A stretch of DNA of 10,279 nucleotides from Kiritimatiellia bacterium (GTDB lineage Bacteria; Verrucomicrobiota; Kiritimatiellia; CAIQIC01; Lenti-01): contig JAHDSS010000400.1 in NCBI GenBank assembly GCA_018432565.1, positions 1 through 10,279 on the forward strand, in the 5' to 3' direction. This document shows, one piece after another, positions 1 to 6,426 of the stretch (positions within the stretch are counted from its first letter, which is position 1; each line of letters opens with the position of its first letter). A model generated the notes under the pieces. That model was not told the DNA's origin and ran no database searches. It was given only the letters and a program-made list of their open reading frames with translations. The translations under genes and the position numbers were made by a program.

Positions 1-1
1 G

Positions 2-688
2 ACCGAGGAAAGCATCCAGAAAAAAGCGGTGCTCTACGACCACGACGAAGACGGGCACTACGACACGATTTCGGCGTTCATCAAAAGCGTGCGCGGCTCG
101 GACCCCAACGCCGCGCTCTACTGGCTGGCCAAGATGATCTACGCCGGCGAGGATCCCCGGTTCATCGCGCGGCGTCTGGTCATTCTGGCCAGCGAAGACA
201 TCGGCAACGCCGATCCCCGCGGGCTCAGCGTCGCCGTGGCCACGCTTCACGCCGTGGATTTCGTCGGCATGCCCGAGGCGCGCATTGCCCTGGCCCAGGC
301 CACCACCTATCTGGCCACCGCGCCCAAAAGCAACGCCGCCTACATGGGCCTCGAAGCCGCCCTGGCCGACATCAAGGAAGGCCGGACCCTTCCCGTGCCC
401 AAGGCCCTGCGCAGCACCGGCTCCCGGCGCGCGGCCCAGGCCTTCGGCCACCAGGGCTACCAGTATGCCCATGATTTCGACGGGCATTTCGTGGATCAGG
501 AATACGTCCCGACCGACAAGGTGTACTACGCACCCGAATCCCAGGGATACGAAGAGGTGATCCGCAAGCGCATCGAGCATTGGAACCAGTTGCGCCGGAC
601 GGCCCGCCGGACGCGGGCCGCCGACCGCGGAGCCGATGAAAAACAGCCGCCGGATGATGGCCCAGACGACGGAAAAGGCCAAGGATAG
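2..688 (+). CDS. rarA: Replication-associated recombination protein A (RarA/MgsA), C-terminal part
   Basis: Partial gene: the open frame enters from the left edge and ends at TAG 686-688, leaving 228 residues. RarA is a cytoplasmic AAA+ clamp-loader-like ATPase, related to WRNIP1/Mgs1, that acts at stalled replication forks. The visible part is the collar and tetramerisation region. Family hallmarks are HYDTISAFIKSVRGSDPNAALYWLA, then ARRLVILASEDIGNADP, ATTYLATAPKSNAAY and the late GYQYAHD...QEYVP block. The Walker motifs lie upstream of the window. After the family core (around IRKRIEHW) comes a ~30-residue charged tail (RRTARRTRAADRGADEKQ..DDG) that looks disordered and lineage-specific. 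The next gene starts 62 bp downstream behind its own likely promoter, so the two need not be cotranscribed. The family assignment is secure from the motifs; activity cannot be judged without the ATPase domain. Confidence 0.95.
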   Translation, partial: TEESIQKKAVLYDHDEDGHYDTISAFIKSVRGSDPNAALYWLAKMIYAGEDPRFIARRLVILASEDIGNADPRGLSVAVATLHAVDFVGMPEARIALAQATTYLATAPKSNAAYMGLEAALADIKEGRTLPVPKALRSTGSRRAAQAFGHQGYQYAHDFDGHFVDQEYVPTDKVYYAPESQGYEEVIRKRIEHWNQLRRTARRTRAADRGADEKQPPDDGPDDGKGQG

Positions 689-690
689 GC

Positions 691-719
691 TTGATTTACC
701 CCTTCGGGACGGATATACC
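691..719 (+). promoter_or_regulatory. Candidate sigma70-type promoter for the coiled-coil protein gene
   Basis: TTGATT at 691-696 and TATACC at 714-719 are separated by exactly 17 bp. Each hexamer matches 4 of 6 consensus bases. It lies directly after the rarA stop and would start transcription near 726, leaving a ~25-nt leader that contains the AGGTGG ribosome binding site at 741-746. This is a sequence match only; consensus preference in this lineage is unknown. Confidence 0.4.
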
Positions 720-750
720 TCGCGTGATCAGCATAGCAAAAGGTGGCGGG

Positions 751-3141
751 ATGATGAATCACATGAAATGGGCCGCGGCGGTCGCGGTCGGACTGATGGC
801 AGGCGGCCTCTCCTGGACGATTGCGGCCAGTGCGCCGGATTCCTATCAGAAGATCGATGCCGAATCGCTCCAGCGCTCCCCCCAGAATGCCTGGGCCCGC
901 GCCATCCTGTTCTCCGACATCCTCGAATCCCGCCCCGGAGGCCGTGCCCGGCGCCTCGACCGGAAAACCTATCTGCCCATGCGCCTCAAGGCGGCCGGCA
1001 CGGTGTGGATTCCCGAAGACCTCTCCGACAAGTTCCAGGCCCTGGAACCGGGCGGCACCTATTCGTTCGCCGGCACCGTGGACCAGATCTCCCGCCGCTA
1101 TTATGTCATCGTGGATGCCTGCTATCGGGTCCAAACCACGGCGGACATGACCGAGCACTGGACGGACATGCTGAATCCGGAAACACAGAAGGCCAACCAG
1201 GCGGATGCGCTTTCCGAAACCGTCATGCAGGCGCTGCTGCTGAATGCCCAGAACAGCCTGATCAAGCTCGCCCAGGAGAGCAACGTGTCTGTAGGCCAGC
1301 TGATCGAAGCCCAGACCGACGGCGGGCAGCGCATTGCCGAGCATATCGTGGCGGATGCCCTGCAGGGCGAGCTGCGGGCCCAGGGCAAGACCGCCGATGA
1401 ACTGATGATCGGCGCCGTCCTTGCCCTGCTGCAGAAACAGGCCGTCCTCGATGAATCCGCGCGCGTCGCGGCGGAAAACGAAGCCGCCGCCGCCCGGGAA
1501 GTGGAAGCCGCCGCCGCGTCTGAATCACAGGCCGCCGCCGAGCCGGTTCCCGAGCCGGAGGAGCCGCCCCAGGAGGTGGCCGCCGTCAAGGAAGAGCCCG
1601 TAGACCAACCCGTCGAGATCCCCGAAGAAACCCCGCCGACACCCACTCCGGAAGCCGTCCTGCCGCCAAGCGAAACGGATATCGCCGCCGTCCAGCCGGA
1701 AACGCCGGAGGAAACCCCTCCGCCGCCTGTGCCCGAAGCCGTGGCCCCCGAAACCGATGGTGAAATGGCCGCGACATCCGAAACCGAGGTCGTTCCCAAA
1801 GCCATTCCGCCCGCCCCGGAACCGCAGACGGATCTGACGGCAGGGGATGGAGACGCCCCTGCGGAACCCGTGGCTGAAGAACCCGCGACTGCGGTGGAAA
1901 CCGATTTGGCCGCGCTTCTTCCTCCCGTGGAAGAACTGAATTCCGCTCCCGCCGATGGCGAACCGCCTCCCGAAACGCCGGAGGCGGAAACCCTCGCGGC
2001 TCGCTCCGGGAACGAAAACGCCGAACCGCCGCTGCCCGAGGAGCCGAAAGCCGATGCCGCCCCGGGAGAACCTCAGGCGGAAGCCGAAGCGATTTCCCTC
2101 CCGCCGCTTCCGGAAGGCGAGATGGCGGCCGAGCCCGTCGCCGTTCCGCCGTCCAGCATGCTGGTCGTACCGCTGACCGGCGATCCGCCCGATGTCGTCC
2201 CCATGGTCAGCACCGAACCCACCAAGGCCGAGCTGGCCCAGATGGAAAAGGAAGAACAGGCCCGCCTGAAGGAAGAACAGCGGCTGGCGCGCATTGAAGC
2301 CAAGCGGCTGGCCGCGGAGGAAAAGAAAGCCGCCGCCGAAGCCCGCAAGGCCGAACTGGCCCGCAAGAAGGCGGAAGAAATCAAGGCGCGCGAGGAAGAG
2401 GCTGCGCGCAAGGCCGCCGAATGGAAGGCCAAGCAGGAAGCCGCCCGGCTGGAAGCCGAAGCCAAGAAGGCCCTCAAGGAACAGGAACGCCTGCTGGCCG
2501 AACAGGAAAAGGAAGCGCTGGAAGCCGTCCGCCAGGCCGAAGAAATGGCCCGGCAGGAAGAAGAAGCCCGCCGCCTCCGCGAAGAATCCGAACAGCGCAT
2601 CGCCGAATTCGAAGCCCGCAAGGCCGCCGCCGAAGCCGCCCTGGCCGAAGCCGAGGCCCAGCGCCAGGCGGAACTCCAGCGGATTCAGGAAGAGGCCGAA
2701 GCCAAGGCGGCCGCCCAGGCTGCGGAAGAAGCTGCCCGGATCGCCGAAGAGGAAGCCCGTCAGGACGAAGCGCTGCGCATTGCCAAGGAAGTGGCCGAAC
2801 ACGAACGCCGGGCCGCGGAAGAAGCCGCCGCCCGCATTGCCGAAGAGGAAGCCGCGCGCCAGGCCGCCGAAGAACGGGTGGCCCAAATGAAACGCGAAAT
2901 CCAGGAAATGGAAGCCCGCCTGCGTCAGGCCGAATCCCTCCAGGCGGTGCCGGCCGCGCCCGCCCCCGCGGAACCACCGGCCGCTCCCGAGATGTCCGCC
3001 CGGGAACGCCGCCGCCTCGAGGCCGCCGAACGCAAGGCCCGGCAGGAAGCCGAAAAAGCCGCCGCCGCCCGGGAGCCGGCGGAAGAACCCCCGACGGAAC
3101 CCGGCGAACTCCCCGAATGGATGCAGCCTGTCGTATTCTAA
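751..3141 (+). CDS. Secreted or membrane-anchored Pro/Glu-rich, Ala/Glu coiled-coil protein of unknown function
   Basis: I do not recognise a named family. With the ATG at 751 (or 754, which is better spaced from AGGTGG at 741-746) the protein has about 796 residues. Residues 6-28 (KWAAAVAVGLMAGGLSWTIAASA) form a signal peptide or N-terminal anchor. Residues ~29-260 look globular. A stretch around 75-125 (AAGTVWIPEDL..GGTYSFAGTVDQISRRYYVIVDACY) reads as alternating beta strands, possibly OB-like (inference). Residues ~263-490 are low-complexity Pro/Glu/Ala. Residues ~490-730 are an almost uninterrupted Ala/Glu/Lys/Arg helix with heptad character, like the middle domain of TolA. A short Pro/Ala break and a second charged helix precede the C-terminus ELPEWMQPVVF. 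It is probably periplasmic and elongated. A TTG at 691 would extend the frame, but it coincides with the -35 hexamer and lacks a ribosome binding site. TolA or IgA-binding labels from database hits would reflect composition, not homology. Confidence 0.85.
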   Translation: MMNHMKWAAAVAVGLMAGGLSWTIAASAPDSYQKIDAESLQRSPQNAWARAILFSDILESRPGGRARRLDRKTYLPMRLKAAGTVWIPEDLSDKFQALEPGGTYSFAGTVDQISRRYYVIVDACYRVQTTADMTEHWTDMLNPETQKANQADALSETVMQALLLNAQNSLIKLAQESNVSVGQLIEAQTDGGQRIAEHIVADALQGELRAQGKTADELMIGAVLALLQKQAVLDESARVAAENEAAAAREVEAAAASESQAAAEPVPEPEEPPQEVAAVKEEPVDQPVEIPEETPPTPTPEAVLPPSETDIAAVQPETPEETPPPPVPEAVAPETDGEMAATSETEVVPKAIPPAPEPQTDLTAGDGDAPAEPVAEEPATAVETDLAALLPPVEELNSAPADGEPPPETPEAETLAARSGNENAEPPLPEEPKADAAPGEPQAEAEAISLPPLPEGEMAAEPVAVPPSSMLVVPLTGDPPDVVPMVSTEPTKAELAQMEKEEQARLKEEQRLARIEAKRLAAEEKKAAAEARKAELARKKAEEIKAREEEAARKAAEWKAKQEAARLEAEAKKALKEQERLLAEQEKEALEAVRQAEEMARQEEEARRLREESEQRIAEFEARKAAAEAALAEAEAQRQAELQRIQEEAEAKAAAQAAEEAARIAEEEARQDEALRIAKEVAEHERRAAEEAAARIAEEEAARQAAEERVAQMKREIQEMEARLRQAESLQAVPAAPAPAEPPAAPEMSARERRRLEAAERKARQEAEKAAAAREPAEEPPTEPGELPEWMQPVVF

Positions 3142-3160
3142 GCAGACCGGTGGATCCGGA

Positions 3161-3285
3161 TTTTCCACGGTGTGGAAAATGTTTTTCCATGGCGTGGAAA
3201 ACATCCGCCCTTTTTTTCCATAGTGTGGAAAACGTCCGTCTGTTTTTTCCACGGTGTGGAAAATGTTTTTCCACGGTGTGGAAAA
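3161..3285. promoter_or_regulatory. Array of five 19-bp palindromes (TTTTCCA-N5-TGGAAAA), probable multi-site operator upstream of manC
   Basis: Five copies sit at 3161-3179, 3183-3201, 3214-3232, 3245-3263 and 3267-3285. Copies 1, 4 and 5 are identical (TTTTCCACGGTGTGGAAAA, 8-bp arms and 3-bp centre). Copies 2 and 3 change only the 5-bp middle (TGGCG, TAGTG) and keep the 7-bp arms intact. Start-to-start distances are 22, 31, 31 and 22 bp, close to two and three helical turns, so all dyads face one side of the DNA. Linkers repeat too: TGT between copies 1-2 and 4-5, and related 12-mers (CATCCGCCCTTT, CGTCCGTCTGTT) around copy 3. The array fills most of the 157 bp between the coiled-coil gene and manC and ends 13 bp before the manC start. 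I infer cooperative binding of a dimeric regulator. Confidence 0.8.
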
Positions 3286-3298
3286 CCGGAGGCGCGGC

Positions 3299-4387
3299 AT
3301 GAGCCTGACCCACGCCTATGCGGTCATCATGGCCGGCGGAAAAGGCGAGCGCTTCTGGCCGCTGAGCACGTCGCGGCGTCCCAAGCAGCTGCTCGCGCTG
3401 GCGGGCGGCAAGCCCCTGATCGTCCAGGCCGTGGAGCGCCTGGCGGGAGTGATCCCGCCGGAACGGGTGCTGATTGTCACGAATGAATCCCTGGTGGCGC
3501 CCATCCGGGACCTGCTGGGGGAGGGGAGTCCGGTGGGGATTCTGGGCGAACCGGTCGGCCGGGACACCGCGGCCGCGATCGCCGCCGGCGCCGCCTGGAT
3601 CCGGCGGCGCGATCCGGAGGCCGTGTTCTGCGTTCTGACGGCCGACCATGTCATCGGCGATCTGCCGGTGTTCCGCGAGACCCTGGTGCAGGGCCTGACG
3701 CTTTGCGCCGCGCACGAGGTGCTGATGACCATCGGCATCGGCCCGACGGAGCCCAGCAGCGCCTACGGCTACATCGAGGCCGGTGCGCCCTGGCTGTCCT
3801 CCGGGGGCATCGAGTTCCACCGCGTGAGACGGTTTGTCGAAAAGCCCGATGCCGACACCGCCCGGCAGTACCTGGCCACGGGGCGCTATGCCTGGAATTC
3901 CGGCATGTTTGTCTGGTCCGTGCGCAGCATCCGCGCCGCCTTCGCCGAATTCCAGCCGGCGCTGGCCGAGCGGCTCGACGCGTGGTCGGCCTGCGCCGGC
4001 GACGCCGAATTCCAGGCGGCCCTGGAGCGGGATTTCCCCGACCTGCGCAAGATTTCCATCGATTACGCGGTGATGGAGAAGGCGCCGAACATCGTGATGT
4101 GCAAAGGGGCTTTTGCCTGGGACGATGTCGGCTCGTGGCCGGCGCTGGAATCACATCTGCCCGCAGACGGGCAGGGGAATGCCGTGCAGGGCGATGTCGC
4201 CGCCGCCGGCAGTTCCGGAAACATCGTGGTCAGCGACGGCCGGCTGACCGCGCTCGTGGGCGTTCGCGACCTGGTGGTCGTTCAGGCCGACGGCGTGACG
4301 CTGGTCTGCGACAAGGCGCATTCCCAGGACATCAAAACCCTGCTGGCGCAGCTGCGGGAACAGCCCGGACGAGAACCGATCCTGTAA
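3299..4387 (+). CDS. manC: Mannose-1-phosphate guanylyltransferase (GDP-mannose pyrophosphorylase)
   Basis: Converts mannose-1-phosphate and GTP to GDP-mannose and pyrophosphate in the cytoplasm, supplying mannose, fucose or rhamnose units for envelope polysaccharides. The 362-residue protein shows the nucleotidyltransferase signature [11 protein letters not shown] (13-23), EPVGRDTA (84-91), TADH (114-117), YGYIE (156-160), FVEKPD (179-184), YAWNSGMF (197-204), SIDYAVMEK (253-261) and WDDVGSW (274-280). Its length matches the single-domain form; the C-terminal phosphomannose isomerase domain of the ~470-aa bifunctional enzymes is absent. The ATG at 3299 is chosen because GGAGG (3288-3292) precedes it by 6 nt; the in-frame upstream extension would read through the palindrome array. 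The rubredoxin gene follows 40 bp later and may share the transcript. The five-palindrome array immediately upstream suggests dedicated transcriptional control. Confidence 0.94.
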   Translation: MSLTHAYAVIMAGGKGERFWPLSTSRRPKQLLALAGGKPLIVQAVERLAGVIPPERVLIVTNESLVAPIRDLLGEGSPVGILGEPVGRDTAAAIAAGAAWIRRRDPEAVFCVLTADHVIGDLPVFRETLVQGLTLCAAHEVLMTIGIGPTEPSSAYGYIEAGAPWLSSGGIEFHRVRRFVEKPDADTARQYLATGRYAWNSGMFVWSVRSIRAAFAEFQPALAERLDAWSACAGDAEFQAALERDFPDLRKISIDYAVMEKAPNIVMCKGAFAWDDVGSWPALESHLPADGQGNAVQGDVAAAGSSGNIVVSDGRLTALVGVRDLVVVQADGVTLVCDKAHSQDIKTLLAQLREQPGREPIL

Positions 4388-4427
4388 GAGAAAACGAAAC
4401 CCAACCAACCCCCAAAGGAGAAAGACC

Positions 4428-4586
4428 ATGAAATACCTCTGCACCGTATGCGGCTACATCTATGATCCGGCCGTTGGCGATCCCGATGGCGGCATTGAAC
4501 CCGGCACCAAGTTCGAGGACATTCCCGACAGCTGGGTCTGCCCGGTGTGCGGCGTTGGCAAAGACTCCTTTGTCCCGCAGGACTGA
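4428..4586 (+). CDS. Rubredoxin
   Basis: A 52-residue one-iron electron carrier of the cytoplasm. Two CxxC knuckles, C5-TV-C8-GY and C38-PV-C41-G, supply the four cysteine ligands of the Fe(SCys)4 site. The intervening [13 protein letters not shown]...[15 protein letters not shown] segment is the standard aromatic-core pattern, and the length is typical of the family. The start is fixed by AAAGGAG at 4414-4420, 7 nt before the ATG. Rubredoxins in anaerobes donate electrons to rubrerythrin, superoxide reductase or rubredoxin:oxygen oxidoreductase; no such partner is visible here, so the physiological partner is unknown. The gene lies 40 bp after manC and is closed by a strong terminator, so it is likely the last gene of that transcription unit, although the functional link to GDP-mannose synthesis is not obvious. 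Confidence 0.97.
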   Translation: MKYLCTVCGYIYDPAVGDPDGGIEPGTKFEDIPDSWVCPVCGVGKDSFVPQD

Positions 4587-4602
4587 GCGGAATCCGCTTC
4601 CG

Positions 4603-4640
4603 CGCCCGGTTGCACGGTCGTGCAGCCGGGCGATTTTTTT
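4603..4640 (+). terminator. Intrinsic terminator after the rubredoxin gene
   Basis: A 13-bp stem (4603-4615 with 4620-4632, one U-G wobble) closes a GGTC tetraloop and is followed after one A by seven Ts (4634-4640). It begins 16 bp after the rubredoxin stop, in the right orientation to end the manC-rubredoxin transcript. Confidence 0.9.
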
Positions 4641-4684
4641 ATGAGGACTGATCGAATCCGCCCGTTTTCAGGGGCTTTTATACT

Positions 4685-4712
4685 GCGTCGCATAATACAT
4701 ATTATGTTTACA
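4685..4712 (+). other. dif: dif-like XerC/XerD recombination site (chromosome dimer resolution)
   Basis: The 28-mer splits into an 11-bp XerC-type arm GCGTCGCATAA (4685-4695), a 6-bp centre TACATA (4696-4701) and an 11-bp XerD-type arm TTATGTTTACA (4702-4712). Compared from memory with the dif sites of E. coli and B. subtilis, I count 20 and 19 identities of 28, concentrated in the inner arms (CGCATAA and TTATGT). The inner halves form the perfect palindrome CATAATA-CA-TATTATG (4691-4706). It is intergenic, and the genes on both sides are transcribed toward it, as expected at a replication terminus. The alternatives are an attachment site of a Xer-using mobile element or a chance match; no integrase or phage gene is present nearby. 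Confidence 0.75.
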
Positions 4713-4783
4713 TATAGGTATTAGGTCCCGCTACATATGGTGGTTCGCAGTTAGGACCCCGGGTTTTCGCCCCGACGATAACT

Positions 4784-4813
4784 TGTGGAGAACTCTGTGA
4801 ACCATGTGAACAA
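4784..4813 (+). repeat. Three DnaA-box-like nonamers
   Basis: TGTGGAGAA (4784-4792), TGTGAACCA (4796-4804) and TGTGAACAA (4805-4813) are same-strand relatives of the DnaA box (reverse complement TTWTNCACA). The first and third each differ from the consensus at one position, and the second is weaker. They lie ~70 bp right of the dif-like site. Binding is unproven, and the cluster lacks the AT-rich unwinding element and dnaA/dnaN/parAB neighbourhood of an origin. Confidence 0.35.
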
Positions 4814-4860
4814 CCTGAAGTCATCTGGCTGATGATTCACCTGAACCCGTGATTCTCATT

Positions 4861-4888
4861 TGTCTCGGATATTATTATAACCGAGACA
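4861..4888. repeat. Perfect 8-bp inverted repeat with AT-only spacer
   Basis: TGTCTCGG (4861-4868) and CCGAGACA (4881-4888) flank a 12-bp spacer made only of A and T (4869-4880). The 28-bp dyad could be a protein-binding site or a hairpin; there is no U-tract, so a terminator is unlikely. No flanking gene start lies close enough to assign an operator role. Confidence 0.5.
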
Positions 4889-5140
4889 GAATTCGATGGC
4901 TTGTCATCGGTGGGTTGGCAGGATGCCGCCGGTCGGCGGCGATCCCGTCATCCGGTTGTCGTGGCGGTTTAGCCAGGGGGCGTCCGGTGCGCTTGGGCTG
5001 CTGAGATGGAGTACCCGGGTTCCTTGAGAGTGGACACCTGCGTTTCAGCATCCCGAATCGGACTCTGATCCGACCGGCAGGGATTCGCATTTTCCGTTCG
5101 CGCAGGGACCTGATCAGGCGAGGGGGCCCCCCTTCCCCTC

Positions 5141-5158
5141 CCCTGCCCCGCGGCAGGG
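5141..5158. terminator. GC-rich hairpin just past the dctM stop, possible TRAP operon end
   Basis: CCCTGCC (5141-5147) and GGCAGGG (5152-5158) form a perfect 7-bp stem with a CCGC loop, starting 5 bp beyond the dctM stop on the - strand. It would stop or protect the TRAP transcript 3' end. No U-tract follows on the - strand, so intrinsic termination is uncertain. The arm also contains a CCCTNCCC octamer discussed as an FtsK-type motif. Confidence 0.35.
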
Positions 5159-5163
5159 AACGG

Positions 5164-6426
5164 TTAGTTGACCAGGGCCAGGCTCAGGGCGGGCCAATAG
5201 GTGATCAGAGCGAGCACGCCGAGCATCAGGCCCATCAGGGCCAGAGAGGCGGCGGCCAGCTTCATCAGGGGCCGATTGAGACGCATGGCCGCAATGAACA
5301 GGTTCATGCCGACGGGCGGTGTGCTGTATCCGATGGCCAGGTTGGCCAGGAAAATGATGGCGAGGTGCACCGGATCGATGCCGTAGCGAACCGCCAGCGG
5401 CGCCAGCAGCGGCACAATGACGATGGTGGCGGTATAGATGTCCATGATGCAGCCGACGGCCAGAAGGAACAGATTGAGCGCCATCAGGAAAACCAGCGGA
5501 TGGGTGATGCGGGCCCCCACCCATTCGAGGATGAGCTGGGGAACCTGTTCGAAAATCAGGAAATTGGTGATGGCCATGCCCATGCCCAGAATCAGCAGCA
5601 CGCCGCCGACCAGCACGACCGTATCCCGAACGATGAGCGTCAGACGGTGAACGGGAATTTCCCGGTAAACCAGCACTTCGATCACCAGCACGTAGGCGGC
5701 GGTCAGGACGGCGGCTTCGCTGGCCACCAGCCATCCGCTGTAAATGCCGCCGAGAACCACAAAGGGCAGCGGAATCTCCCACTTGGCCTCCCACAGGGCG
5801 GCGGCCAGTTCGCGTCCCCGGAAGGGATGCCGGGGAATGCGGGCGTGGATGCCGGCGCGGATGCCATAGAGACTGAGCACGGCCAGCGCCAGCAGGCCGG
5901 GCAGAACGCCGGCGCGGAAAACCGCCTGTACGGTCACGGAGGGCGAAATGGGCTGGGCGATGATGGCATACAGGATCAGGGGCAGGCTGGGCACAAACAG
6001 GACGCCCATGTTGCCGCCGGTGGTGACCAGGCCCAGGGCCGCCTTTTCGCGATAGCCGTCCTGCAGCAGCGCCGGCAGCAGCAGGCCGCCAAGCGCGACA
6101 ATCGTCACCCCGGAGGCCCCCGTGAAGGCCGTCATGAACGTGCAGGTGACGATGCACACCATGGCCAGTCCGCCGGGCATCCAGCCGAAGGCGGCGCGCG
6201 TGAGGCGCAGCAGGCGCTCGGAGGCACGGCTGCCGGCCAGCACGTAGCCGGCCAGGGCGAACATCGGCAGCGCCTGCAGCATCGGCATGTTGGTCAGGCG
6301 CGTGAGTTCGCCGATCACGATGGCGAAATCCATGCCGCCGGACTGGTAGGCCAGCATGGCCAGCGCGCCGAACACCGCGAACAGCGGCGCTCCGAGCAGG
6401 GCCAGGATGACAATGCCCCAGATCAT
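5164..6426 (-). CDS. dctM: TRAP transporter large permease subunit (DctM family)
   Basis: The 420-residue inner-membrane protein is the transport subunit of a tripartite ATP-independent periplasmic transporter, which uses an ion gradient (usually sodium) to import the ligand delivered by the periplasmic receptor. Nearly the whole length is hydrophobic helix, consistent with the 11-12 segment elevator-type fold. Family motifs are visible: MPMLQALPMFALAGYVLAG (48-66), FMTAFTGASGVTIVALGG followed by LLPALLQDGY (97-125), TTGGNMGVLFVPSLPLILYA (135-154) and YSTPPVGMNLFIAAM near the C-terminus. The start ATG (6426-6424) overlaps the dctQ stop in ATGA, implying translational coupling. It is the last gene of tatT-dctP-dctQ-dctM. 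The subunit identity is firm; the substrate cannot be read from this protein. Confidence 0.95.
   Translation of the reverse strand: MIWGIVILALLGAPLFAVFGALAMLAYQSGGMDFAIVIGELTRLTNMPMLQALPMFALAGYVLAGSRASERLLRLTRAAFGWMPGGLAMVCIVTCTFMTAFTGASGVTIVALGGLLLPALLQDGYREKAALGLVTTGGNMGVLFVPSLPLILYAIIAQPISPSVTVQAVFRAGVLPGLLALAVLSLYGIRAGIHARIPRHPFRGRELAAALWEAKWEIPLPFVVLGGIYSGWLVASEAAVLTAAYVLVIEVLVYREIPVHRLTLIVRDTVVLVGGVLLILGMGMAITNFLIFEQVPQLILEWVGARITHPLVFLMALNLFLLAVGCIMDIYTATIVIVPLLAPLAVRYGIDPVHLAIIFLANLAIGYSTPPVGMNLFIAAMRLNRPLMKLAAASLALMGLMLGVLALITYWPALSLALVN

Larger units (their letters stand above)
4641..5163. other. Gene-free interval between convergent transcription units (contains the dif-like site)
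   Basis: About 520 bp without a convincing gene between the rubredoxin terminator and the 3' end of dctM. The part 4675-4885 is clearly more AT-rich than the flanking genes. In order it holds the dif-like 28-mer, two TTAGG-type motifs (4721-4730, 4751-4761), three DnaA-box-like nonamers (4784-4813), the 8-bp inverted repeat at 4861-4888, a GC hairpin (GCCGCC-GGTC-GGCGGC, 4925-4940) and the GC-rich hairpin at 5141-5158. The remaining stretch around 4945-5125 shows nothing I can identify; a short basic reading frame on the - strand there has no family features. Confidence 0.7.

Noticed and set aside
691..750. TTG start extending the coiled-coil protein by 20 residues
   Set aside because: The TTG coincides with the -35 hexamer, has no Shine-Dalgarno sequence, and would bury the signal peptide behind a polar extension.
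3161..3285. CRISPR array
   Set aside because: The repeats are 19-bp palindromes with 3- or 12-bp linkers that themselves repeat; spacers are far too short and not unique.
1525..3300. 591-aa open frame on the - strand opposite the coiled-coil protein
   Set aside because: It is the mirror of GCC/GAA/AAG-rich codons, which give a Phe/Gly/Leu/Arg-rich sequence without stops. No domain or ribosome binding site is seen, and it runs through the palindrome array.
2421..3302. Arg/Gly/Pro-rich 293-aa frame on the + strand
   Set aside because: Out-of-frame reading of the Ala/Glu coiled-coil gene; composition artefact.
4784..4813. Replication origin (oriC)
   Set aside because: Only three imperfect boxes, no dnaA, dnaN, gidA or parAB neighbours, and the gene orientation converges on rather than diverges from this point.
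4875..5090. 71-aa frame on the - strand in the gene-free interval
   Set aside because: Basic low-information sequence, no ribosome binding site or family features.
4945..5125. Possible insertion-sequence end (GAGTGGACACC near 5028-5038)
   Set aside because: No matching inverted end, target duplication or transposase fragment in the interval.
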